Positions 1-4,815 of a stretch of DNA of 5,089 nt are shown here, in pieces; positions within the stretch are counted from its first letter, which is position 1, and each line of letters begins with the position of its first letter. The position numbers were made by a program, and so were the translations under genes. The notes below the pieces were generated by a model. It had not been told where the DNA came from. It saw nothing but the letters and a program-made list of their open reading frames with translations, and made no database searches. This DNA comes from Acidobacteriota bacterium (GTDB lineage: Bacteria; Acidobacteriota; Aminicenantia; Aminicenantales; Aminicenantaceae), in contig JAUWSR010000273.1 of NCBI GenBank assembly GCA_030609975.1, positions 1 through 5,089 on the forward strand, in the 5' to 3' direction.

Positions 1-179
1 AATTCATCCGCGAAGTGACCGGGATTGGCCAGCAGCCTCTGGTAAGTCTCCTCGGAAAGCAAATCGATCACATGAGCGTCGGGAAAGGTGCCTCTAAGCC
101 ATGTACTCTTTCCCGACCCGCGTGGACCCAAAAGAAAAAAGCTTTGTTCCGGTGCCTTTATGATACGGTTTAGAATCAT
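1..179 (-). CDS. AAA_14/DUF4143-type P-loop ATPase, N-terminal part (runs off left edge)
   Basis: This partial gene reads leftward and its 3' end lies outside the window; 59 codons are visible. The peptide starts MILNRIIKAPEQSFFLLGP and has a Walker A P-loop, GPRGSGKS, at residues 18-25. It is followed by TWLR and a segment FPDAHVIDLLSEETYQRLLA (residues 32-51). This order (FFLLGPRGxGKSTWLR, then FPxAxxIDLL) is typical of the large family of predicted ATPases with an AAA_14 domain and a C-terminal DUF4143 domain. Their biological role is mostly unknown, and the C-terminal half cannot be seen here. The ATG at 177-179 was chosen because the family motif begins directly after it and because CCTT at 187-190 (AAGG on the minus strand) gives a weak ribosome-binding site 7 nt upstream. 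The gene is divergent from the toxin-antitoxin operon and has its own promoter. Family assignment is confident, function is not. Confidence 0.85.
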   Translation of the reverse strand, partial: MILNRIIKAPEQSFFLLGPRGSGKSTWLRGTFPDAHVIDLLSEETYQRLLANPGHFADE

Positions 180-191
180 TTGATAACCTTA

Positions 192-218
192 TCGTCATTT
201 TTTGTTGAAATATGACGA
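192..218. repeat. Inverted repeat over the ATPase transcription start region
   Basis: TCGTCAT (192-198) and ATGACGA (212-218) are perfect reverse complements separated by 13 bases. Further matches outside the arms (TTATC at 189-193 and GATAA at 222-226) make an interrupted, longer symmetry. A nested small palindrome, GATAA-CC-TTATC, lies at 182-193. The position, between the -10 box and the ATPase start codon, suits an operator or 5' leader structure; which of the two is unknown. Confidence 0.4.
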
Positions 219-219
219 C

Positions 220-248
220 AAGATAAACAAATATCCCACATATGTCAA
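220..248 (-). promoter_or_regulatory. Predicted sigma-70-type promoter of the ATPase gene
   Basis: On the minus strand a perfect -35 box TTGACA (243-248) is separated by 17 bp from a -10 box TATCTT (220-225, 4/6 matches). Transcription would start near base 213, leaving a leader of about 34 nt before the ATG at 179. A 7-bp inverted repeat (192-198 with 212-218) straddles the predicted start point and could be an operator or a leader hairpin. Prediction rests on consensus and spacing only. Confidence 0.55.
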
Positions 249-321
249 GCTGAATATCACCTTGTCCAGTCTGAAGCTGGCGGACTTCTGGCATGGCGGG
301 AATTCCTTGGTGGATCTCCTC

Positions 322-350
322 TTGACATGTTATGAGTTTATTGCTAGACT
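322..350 (+). promoter_or_regulatory. Promoter of the toxin-antitoxin operon
   Basis: A perfect -35 box TTGACA (322-327), a 17-bp spacer and a -10 box TAGACT (345-350, 4/6) preceded by TGC (342-344), which gives an extended -10 element. Transcription would begin near base 357, leaving a leader of about 22 nt. The -10 box is the first six bases of the first operator repeat, so a bound antitoxin complex would block RNA polymerase directly. Confidence 0.7.
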
Positions 351-366
351 AGTCTTAGACTAGTCT
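345..366. promoter_or_regulatory. Tandem palindromic operator for toxin-antitoxin autoregulation
   Basis: The 11-bp unit TAGACTAGTCT occurs twice head to tail (345-355 and 356-366). Each unit holds a perfect 10-bp palindrome AGACTAGTCT (346-355 and 357-366), and the pair is itself symmetric about T356. The 11-bp centre-to-centre spacing is about one helical turn, so two dimers would bind the same face of the DNA. It overlaps the -10 box and the start of transcription. Phd/YefM-type antitoxins are known to bind short palindromes in their own promoters, alone and more tightly with toxin, so autorepression is inferred. Confidence 0.75.
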
Positions 367-378
367 GAGGAGATCACG

Positions 379-618
379 ATGGATAGTGTTGGTGCCTATG
401 AAGCCAAAACCCATTTGCCAAAGCTTTTGGAGCGTGTTACGAGGGGAGAACGTATTACTATCACTAAGCATGGAATTCCTGTCGCTGTCCTCCAATCCCC
501 TGGTCCTGAGGACACTATGGATAAAAAGACCGTGATTTCGGAAATTCGCGAGTTTCAAAAAAAACACAGCCTTGGGGATATGTCCCTTAAAGAAATGATC
601 GTGGAAGGGCGGCGTTAA
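379..618 (+). CDS. Phd/YefM-family antitoxin of a type II toxin-antitoxin module
   Basis: A 79-residue protein with the usual antitoxin layout. Residues 1-40 form the Phd/YefM DNA-binding and dimerisation fold: MDSVGAYEAKTHLPKLLERV, then GERITITKHGIPVAVL at residues 23-38, where the xxITKxGxPVAVL strand is the family signature. Residues 41-52 are a linker. Residues 53-79 form a charged, helical tail ending SLKEMIVEGRR, the type of C-terminal segment that wraps the toxin and blocks its active site. The start at ATG 379 is supported by GAGGAG at 367-372, 6 nt upstream. The stop overlaps the toxin start (TAATG, one shared base), so the two are translationally coupled. It should repress its own promoter through the operator at 345-366. 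An A8 run at 557-564 sits just before the neutralising tail. Pairing of Phd-type antitoxins with PIN toxins is common. Confidence 0.92.
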   Translation: MDSVGAYEAKTHLPKLLERVTRGERITITKHGIPVAVLQSPGPEDTMDKKTVISEIREFQKKHSLGDMSLKEMIVEGRR

Positions 619-1040
619 TGGCTAAAGGTTTTGTTGTTGATAATTCTGTGGTTATGTCCTGGTGTTTTAAAGAGGAAGTAAATTCCTACTCGAATGCAGT
701 TCTAGATAGTTTTGCTGAGTTTTCTGCTTTTGTCCCCTCAATTTGGCCTCAAGAAGTTGTGAACGTTTTATTGGTGGCTGAGCGTCGGAAATGCTTGAGT
801 GAGAAAGACAGTGTTTACTTCATCCGTTTACTGCAGCAGCTCCCCATTTTTGTTGAATACGAAAGACCTCAAGGTGTAATGAAAGATATCCTGGGGTTGG
901 CACGTGTTCATAGACTTTCAAGTTATGATGCATCCTATTTGGATTTAGCTATGAAAAAAAACCTGTCTTTAGCCACCCTAGATAAAATGATGAGGAAGGC
1001 AGCCAAAGCAGTGAATGTGAAAATATTTGAACCATCCTGA
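618..1040 (+). CDS. VapC-like PIN-domain ribonuclease toxin
   Basis: A 140-residue PIN-domain protein of normal length for a VapC toxin, predicted to be a magnesium-dependent endoribonuclease that cuts RNA (tRNA or rRNA in characterised VapCs) when not held by its antitoxin. The expected acidic residues are present in order: D8 in FVVDNSVVMSW, E46 in PSIWPQEVVNVL, D104 in HRLSSYDASYLDLA, and D122 in SLATLDKMMRKAA. All four match the PIN metal site, so the toxin appears catalytically intact. VVDNSVVMSW and LSSYDASYLDLA are typical of one large PIN subgroup found with Phd-type antitoxins. The ATG at 618 overlaps the antitoxin stop by one base. Codon use and base composition are AT-richer than in the LPS genes downstream, consistent with horizontal acquisition. 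An A8 run (954-961) encodes part of MKKN at residues 112-115. No terminator is evident after the stop. The target RNA cannot be predicted from sequence. Confidence 0.93.
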   Translation: MAKGFVVDNSVVMSWCFKEEVNSYSNAVLDSFAEFSAFVPSIWPQEVVNVLLVAERRKCLSEKDSVYFIRLLQQLPIFVEYERPQGVMKDILGLARVHRLSSYDASYLDLAMKKNLSLATLDKMMRKAAKAVNVKIFEPS

Positions 1041-1052
1041 CCGTTCTTGAGA

Positions 1053-1081
1053 TTGAACTTAGGCGTTAGATGGGTTATGAT
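1053..1081 (+). promoter_or_regulatory. Possible promoter of the Trm112-GT9 gene pair
   Basis: TTGAAC (1053-1058, 4/6 to the -35 consensus), 17 bp, then TATGAT (1076-1081, 5/6 to the -10 consensus). Transcription would start near 1088, giving a very short leader of about 14 nt with the Shine-Dalgarno sequence at its 5' end. Because no terminator is seen after the toxin gene, read-through from the toxin-antitoxin operon is also possible. Confidence 0.45.
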
Positions 1082-1087
1082 GACATC

Positions 1088-1093
1088 GAGGAG
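1088..1093 (+). promoter_or_regulatory. Ribosome-binding site of the Trm112-like gene
   Basis: GAGGAG lies 8 nt before the ATG at 1102 and fixes that start; the same GAGGAG hexamer precedes the antitoxin gene. Confidence 0.7.
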
Positions 1094-1101
1094 AAACGGC
1101 T

Positions 1102-1287
1102 ATGATAGACCCGCAACTGTTTGAGATCTTGGCGTGTCCCGTATGCAAGACGGATGTTAAACTTACCGAGGACGAAAAAGGCCTAAAATGCGTCCAATGC
1201 CACCGAGTCTATCCCATAAAAGACGACATTCCCGTCATGCTCGTCGATGAGGCCACCATTGACTCCGACAAAGCCAGCAAAGATTGA
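1102..1287 (+). CDS. Trm112-family zinc-ribbon protein (YcaR-like)
   Basis: A 61-residue protein with four cysteines in two pairs, C12-P-V-C15 and C30-V-Q-C33, followed by HRVYPIKDDIPVML (residues 34-47). The start IDPQLFEILACPVC and the YPIxDDIPVML end are the hallmarks of the bacterial Trm112/YcaR family. The family's eukaryotic and archaeal members are small activators of methyltransferases. The bacterial members have no settled function but are often found beside LPS or lipid A genes (in E. coli ycaR lies between lpxK and kdsB), as here beside a heptosyltransferase-like gene. The C-terminal tail (residues 48-61) is acidic and probably disordered. The last 41 bases overlap the next gene in another frame, so the two are likely co-translated. 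Zinc binding is inferred from the cysteines. The family call is firm; the role in this organism is unknown. Confidence 0.9.
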   Translation: MIDPQLFEILACPVCKTDVKLTEDEKGLKCVQCHRVYPIKDDIPVMLVDEATIDSDKASKD

Positions 1288-2329
1288 CCCTGCCTCGGTA
1301 AAAAAAATCCTGCTCATCCGTTTCCGCCGGATCGGAGACGTGGTCATGACTACCCCCGCCCTTACGGCTCTAAGACAAGATTTCCCGGATGCCCATATCA
1401 CGTATGTGGTGGAGACGCCCTACCGAGATTTGGTGGAAGGACATCCTGCTTTGGATGAGGTCTTCGTCCTCCCTCGCAAACCCGGCAATCGGGAATTCTT
1501 GGCATACATCTGGCAGCTGCGCCGGGAGCGCTATGATGTGCTGATCGATTTTCATGGCGGCCCGCGCGCTTTCCTTCTCAGCCTGTTTACCCGCGCCCGA
1601 ATTAAGATCGGCTACAAGATCAAATATAAACGTTTTGCCTATGATATCCGTGTGCCCCGTGAACCGGAGCAGGGATACTGGCATTCCGTAGAAAACCATT
1701 TCCAGATGGTGAAAGCCCTGAACGAAAATACCGGCGCCATCCCGGCCCTCAGTCTCCCGCCGGTAAAGGAATCAGAAAAAGATAATGTAGATCAGTATCT
1801 CTCTCAATTTCATCTTCAAGGCCGCCCCTTTCTCGTTCTGCATATAGGAGCCGGCAACCGGTTCCGGGACTGGGGGGAGGATAATCTGGGTTTGCTCCTG
1901 CAAAACTTCGCCCAGATCCAGGACACAGCGGTAGTGCTCATCGGGGGACCCGAAGACCTTGAGAAAGAAAAGAGACTCTTGGCAGTCGACCAAGTCCGGC
2001 TGTTTTCATTGGTGGCCAAGTTAGGTTTAAGAGAGGTCAAGGAGCTGATCTCGCGGGCCGTGCTTTTTGTCGGCCCGGACAGCGGCCCCATGCATATCGC
2101 AGCCACCACCTCGACCCCTATCGTGGCATATTTCGGGCCGACTCTGCCGGCCAACTTCGCGCCCTGGCAGGCCAAGGCCCTGCTGCTGGAGAAAGATTTC
2201 GACTGCCGCCCTTGCCCCCAGCGAGATTGCCTGCACCAAGATTTCCGCTGCCTCCAGAGCATCACTCCTGAAGACGTCACTCGAGCGGTTCTATCCCTCC
2301 TCCAACCCTCCTCACAACATTTTTCGTAA
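1247..2329 (+). CDS. Glycosyltransferase family 9, ADP-heptose:LPS heptosyltransferase-like
   Basis: A 360-residue cytoplasmic GT-B fold enzyme predicted to transfer heptose (or a related sugar) from an ADP-activated donor to the LPS inner core. The N-terminal domain opens with KKILLIRFRRIGDVVMTTPAL, where D31 aligns with the catalytic Asp13 of E. coli WaaC. The C-terminal domain carries LHIGAGNRFRDW (residues 198-209), LIGGPEDLEKE (E236 aligns with Glu222 of WaaC), and GPDSGPMHIAATTSTPIVAYFGPT, where D278 matches the donor-binding Asp261. The lysine usual before the Trp in the first of these (Lys192 in WaaC) seems to be R207. Near the end are four cysteines (C320, C323, C328, C335) followed by LQSITPEDV, a pattern shared by many GT9 proteins. 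Start choice is uncertain: ATG 1247 gives the longest frame but has no clear ribosome-binding site, whereas TTG 1259 has GAGG (1249-1252) 6 nt upstream; conserved sequence starts only at residue 18. Acceptor and exact heptosyltransferase class are not resolvable. Confidence 0.88.
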   Translation: MRPPLTPTKPAKIDPASVKKILLIRFRRIGDVVMTTPALTALRQDFPDAHITYVVETPYRDLVEGHPALDEVFVLPRKPGNREFLAYIWQLRRERYDVLIDFHGGPRAFLLSLFTRARIKIGYKIKYKRFAYDIRVPREPEQGYWHSVENHFQMVKALNENTGAIPALSLPPVKESEKDNVDQYLSQFHLQGRPFLVLHIGAGNRFRDWGEDNLGLLLQNFAQIQDTAVVLIGGPEDLEKEKRLLAVDQVRLFSLVAKLGLREVKELISRAVLFVGPDSGPMHIAATTSTPIVAYFGPTLPANFAPWQAKALLLEKDFDCRPCPQRDCLHQDFRCLQSITPEDVTRAVLSLLQPSSQHFS

Positions 2330-2374
2330 AAGATGTAAACATGCGGAGTTCCGCAGAGCCGAGAAAAACAGAGA

Positions 2375-2414
2375 GGGAATGGCGTTAAAATCTGACTAGA
2401 GCGAAGCCATCCCC
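2375..2414. repeat. Imperfect inverted repeat in the gap after the GT9 gene
   Basis: GGGAATGGC (2375-2383) pairs with GCCATCCCC (2406-2414) in 8 of 9 positions across a 22-nt loop. No T-run follows, so it does not look like a standard intrinsic terminator. It could be a weak transcript-end structure or chance. A smaller hairpin, TGCGG-AGTT-CCGCA, lies at 2342-2355. Nothing else coding is seen in 2330-2528. Confidence 0.3.
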
Positions 2415-2465
2415 AAATTCTGGTATCATCACGGAATTAAGGATGCTTATCACCGCAGGAGTTTT

Positions 2466-2495
2466 TTGCAAAAAAAATTGGGGGTCTGTTATAAT
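2466..2495 (+). promoter_or_regulatory. Extended -10 promoter of the ligase-PHP-heptose kinase operon
   Basis: TTGCAA (2466-2471, 4/6 to the -35 consensus), 18 bp, then a perfect -10 box TATAAT (2490-2495) preceded by TGT (2487-2489), an extended -10 element. Transcription would begin near 2502, leaving a leader of about 27 nt. The -10 box sits between G5 (2480-2484) and C5 (2498-2502), a short inverted repeat around the melting region. It separates the downstream operon from the Trm112-GT9 pair, so the cluster probably has at least two transcription units. Confidence 0.7.
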
Positions 2496-2517
2496 ATCCC
2501 CCTATGACCGCGCGGCC

Positions 2518-2522
2518 GGGAG
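2518..2522 (+). promoter_or_regulatory. Ribosome-binding site of the ligase-family gene
   Basis: GGGAG lies 6 nt upstream of the ATG at 2529 and supports that start, which also begins a hydrophobic first membrane segment. Confidence 0.6.
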
Positions 2523-2528
2523 ATAAAT

Positions 2529-3689
2529 ATGACGCTCAGTAAATTGCTGCCTCTTGCTCTTTCCCTATTTCTCCTTGCCTCTATGGTCTCAATCTCTGCA
2601 AGTCAGATCTTCTTGGGCCTGGCCTTTCTATTCTGGCTGATTCAGTTATTTCGCAGCAAACAGAAACCCGGTTTCCCGGGATTTTTTTGGGCCCTGTTGG
2701 CCTTTGCCCTGCTCACGCTGATCTCCTGTGTCATGTCGGACAATCCGGCGGTAAGTTTCCATGACAGCCGCTCGCTTTTGATCCTCCTGATCGTTCCCTT
2801 GGTCTACTCCGCCTTCCAACAGAAAAAGCAGATCCGTCTGGCCAACCTGGGACTTCTGGCTTCAGCCTTTATCAGTATCTCCTATTCCTTTGTCTACTTC
2901 CTGGTCAAAGCCGCCCCTGGGGAACGCATTGCGGGATTTATGGGGCACTACATGACTCAAGCAGGTCTACTGATACTGATCTGCGCTTTGGCATTGAGTA
3001 TGTTCTTCTTTACTCAGGGTAAAATGAGATACCTTTGGGGGATTGGCTTTGTGCTGGCTGCTGCCGGGTCTCTGCTGACCATCACCCGCAGCGCCTGGAT
3101 CGGCATCGTGGTCGTTGTTTTTGTTATCTTGCTGTTGTACAAGCCCAAAGCCTTGATCCTGGTTCCCGTAGTTGTGCTTGTTGTCTATTTTCTCAGCCCC
3201 CAACCGGTGAAAAGACGGGCCATGAGCATTTTTGACACCAAGGTAACCAGCAATAAGCTGCGGATTGAATACTTTGGGGCCGGTTTGAAGATCATCCGGG
3301 ACTACCCCGTTTTCGGCACCGGGCCCAACACCGTCCATGTGATCTTCCAGAGGCCTCAGTACGGGCTTTCTGAGGAAGCGCGTGATAATGTTCATCTGCA
3401 CAACAACTTCATTCAGATCGCAGCCGAACGCGGGATCCCTACAATGCTGGCGTGGGTAGCATTTCTTGCTTGGACCTTGATCGCCCTGGCCAAACAGCTT
3501 AAAAACAAAGACCCCTCGCAACGGCCCTATTCTGCTGCGGCTCTGGCCGCACTTCTGGGAATGGTGGTTGCCGGCTTGTTTGAATACAATTTCGGAGATT
3601 CCGAAGTGGTGACCCTTTTCCTCTATCTGCTCACCCTTCCCTTTGCTTGGGAGTTTCTCTCAAAATCACACGCCTCAGAAAAATCATGA
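2529..3689 (+). CDS. O-antigen ligase/polymerase family membrane protein (Wzy_C; WaaL-like)
   Basis: A 386-residue inner-membrane protein with about 11 predicted hydrophobic segments (roughly residues 6-40, which may hold two, then 49-69, 82-96, 103-125, 142-161, 167-185, 190-205, 206-222, 302-322, 335-352 and 358-377). The order of landmarks fits the O-antigen ligase/polymerase family (Wzy_C): TRSAWIG at 186-192; a non-membrane loop of about 75 residues from 225 that holds RIEYFGAGLKIIRDYPVFGTGPN (R245; FGTGPN at 262-267); then HLHNNFIQIAAERGI, where H289 or H291 is the likely conserved ligase histidine. WaaL enzymes join undecaprenyl-linked O-antigen to lipid A-core in the periplasm; Wzy polymerases share the fold, and sequence alone does not separate them well. 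The neighbouring heptose genes favour ligase. It starts a new operon with its own promoter, and its stop overlaps the following gene in an ATGA junction. Confidence 0.85.
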   Translation: MTLSKLLPLALSLFLLASMVSISASQIFLGLAFLFWLIQLFRSKQKPGFPGFFWALLAFALLTLISCVMSDNPAVSFHDSRSLLILLIVPLVYSAFQQKKQIRLANLGLLASAFISISYSFVYFLVKAAPGERIAGFMGHYMTQAGLLILICALALSMFFFTQGKMRYLWGIGFVLAAAGSLLTITRSAWIGIVVVVFVILLLYKPKALILVPVVVLVVYFLSPQPVKRRAMSIFDTKVTSNKLRIEYFGAGLKIIRDYPVFGTGPNTVHVIFQRPQYGLSEEARDNVHLHNNFIQIAAERGIPTMLAWVAFLAWTLIALAKQLKNKDPSQRPYSAAALAALLGMVVAGLFEYNFGDSEVVTLFLYLLTLPFAWEFLSKSHASEKS

Positions 3690-4813
3690 TACGACGGAAA
3701 AAGCAGAGGATCATAAAGCTAACCCTTGGGTTTCTTATACTGTACCTTCTCTGGTCAGGCTTTCTTTTTCTGCGCTATTCTTCTCCTAAACCATCACATG
3801 CGGCGCCCAACCCGCTGGAGATCGTCGGGATCTATCATGTCCACAGCACTTTTTCGGATGGTACCAAAACACCGGAGAAAATCGCGAATATTGCCGCCGG
3901 GCAGGATCTCGATTTTTTCATTCTGACCGACCACGGACGTCCCAATTTCGATTCACTCGCCAGTGAGGGATGGCAGCAGGGCGTCCTTTTACTGGCTGGG
4001 TCCGAACTCTCGGTCAACCGGGGACACCTGGTGGGATTGGGATTCGAGACTCCCTTACAGCCTTTTTCACAGACAGCTGAGCTGGCCGCTGCCCAAATAG
4101 CCCAGGCCCAGGGATTCACGGTCATCGCCCATCCCTATTCCAAGGTTCACTGGACCTGGGGGAAATACGCCGGTTACTCGGGAATCGAGATCATTTCAAC
4201 CGACACGATCCTGCGGAAAAACTTCATCCGGCTTTTGCCGATCCTGCCGCTGATTCCCCTCAAGCCCCGCATACCGGTTTTGAAGCTCCTGCAGCACCCT
4301 TCAAGAAACCTCCGAAAGTGGGATGAGCTCTGCCGGGAGTTCCCCATCTATGGGTTTTACAGTTGTGATGCGCACCTCTGGTACGGTCCTCTCTTCTCCA
4401 GCTTGCGGCTGCATGTGCTTTTAGACAGCGCCCTTCCCGAAGACTTCACAGAAGCACGAAAGACGGTGTATGCAGCTATTAAGCGAGGCCGGTTTTTCAA
4501 CGCCGTGGATGCAGCTGCGCCCTCGCAGGGGTTCCGCTTTTGGGGACAGGGACAAGACGGCTCCATAGACATGGGGGGCACAACCTCCCAGCTGCCCTTG
4601 CTCCTCCAAATTCAAGCCCCTCCCGCGTTGGCTCGTGAAGTGCGCCTGTTACAAGATGGCCGGATCATCCAATGCACCACGGAAGAAAGGATTTCTTTCG
4701 AGGCCACTCAGACAGGGACTTACCGCGTAGAGATCTACCTGCGCGAACCGACTCCCATGACTCAAGACTGTCCTTGGATCCTTTCAAATCCCATTTTCAT
4801 AAGGAAGAATTAA
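3686..4813 (+). CDS. Membrane-anchored PHP-domain metallohydrolase (CehA/McbA-like)
   Basis: A 375-residue protein with a short basic N-terminus (MIRRKKQRIIK), one hydrophobic segment at about residues 12-29 and then a PHP catalytic domain, so it is probably a signal-anchored enzyme facing the periplasm. Metal-site residues of the PHP fold are all visible: H51 and H53 in YHVHSTFSDG, D58, D82-H83 in ILTDHG, E107 in GSELS, H114, H149 in VIAHPYS, and D228/H230 in CDAHLW. Family members are trinuclear metal phosphoesterases or related hydrolases. The C-terminal part (about 290-375) looks like a beta-rich domain and ends PWILSNPIFI, as in CehA/McbA-type proteins. The ATG at 3686 was chosen over the in-frame ATG at 3647 because it makes a 4-base ATGA overlap with the ligase stop and puts the basic residues directly before the membrane segment; the longer form would add 13 residues. 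Its substrate is unknown; a phosphorylated or lipid-linked envelope sugar is only a guess. Confidence 0.85.
   Translation: MIRRKKQRIIKLTLGFLILYLLWSGFLFLRYSSPKPSHAAPNPLEIVGIYHVHSTFSDGTKTPEKIANIAAGQDLDFFILTDHGRPNFDSLASEGWQQGVLLLAGSELSVNRGHLVGLGFETPLQPFSQTAELAAAQIAQAQGFTVIAHPYSKVHWTWGKYAGYSGIEIISTDTILRKNFIRLLPILPLIPLKPRIPVLKLLQHPSRNLRKWDELCREFPIYGFYSCDAHLWYGPLFSSLRLHVLLDSALPEDFTEARKTVYAAIKRGRFFNAVDAAAPSQGFRFWGQGQDGSIDMGGTTSQLPLLLQIQAPPALAREVRLLQDGRIIQCTTEERISFEATQTGTYRVEIYLREPTPMTQDCPWILSNPIFIRKN
4801..4807 (+). promoter_or_regulatory. Ribosome-binding site of the heptose kinase gene
   Basis: AAGGAAG lies 8 nt upstream of the ATG at 4816, inside the last codons of the PHP gene, and supports that start. 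Only two bases separate the PHP stop (TAA, 4811-4813) from the kinase start. Confidence 0.65.
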
Positions 4814-4815
4814 AC

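Larger units (their letters stand above)
313..375. repeat. 9-bp inverted repeat flanking the toxin-antitoxin promoter
   Basis: GATCTCCTC (313-321) is the exact reverse complement of GAGGAGATC (367-375). The left arm ends one base before the -35 box, and the right arm contains the antitoxin ribosome-binding site. A transcript from the predicted start near 357 would lack the left arm; a longer transcript entering from upstream would contain both and could fold to hide the ribosome-binding site. The symmetry is certain, its function is speculation. Confidence 0.45.

Noticed and set aside
94..294. Minus-strand open frame of 66 codons overlapping the ATPase start
   Set aside because: It is out of frame with the clear Walker A peptide at 1-179, its peptide resembles nothing recognisable, and it covers the predicted ATPase promoter.
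355..567. Minus-strand open frame opposite the antitoxin gene
   Set aside because: It is the antisense of a well-supported antitoxin and crosses its operator; no ribosome-binding site or family signature.
2391..2402. A third copy of the toxin-antitoxin operator (CTGACTAGAG)
   Set aside because: It shares only the central GACTAG with the operator unit and has lost the palindrome; a chance match is likely.
2375..2414. Intrinsic terminator after the GT9 gene
   Set aside because: The inverted repeat has a mismatch, a 22-nt loop and no T-run on either side, so it is listed only as a repeat.
2967..3521. 184-codon minus-strand open frame opposite the ligase-family gene
   Set aside because: Its composition (rich in Gln, Asp, Asn, His, Gly) is that of an antisense shadow of a hydrophobic membrane protein, and the plus-strand gene is well supported.
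3647..3685. Upstream ATG at 3647 as start of the PHP protein
   Set aside because: It would add 13 residues inside the ligase coding sequence without a good ribosome-binding site; the ATG at 3686 forms the standard ATGA stop-start overlap.
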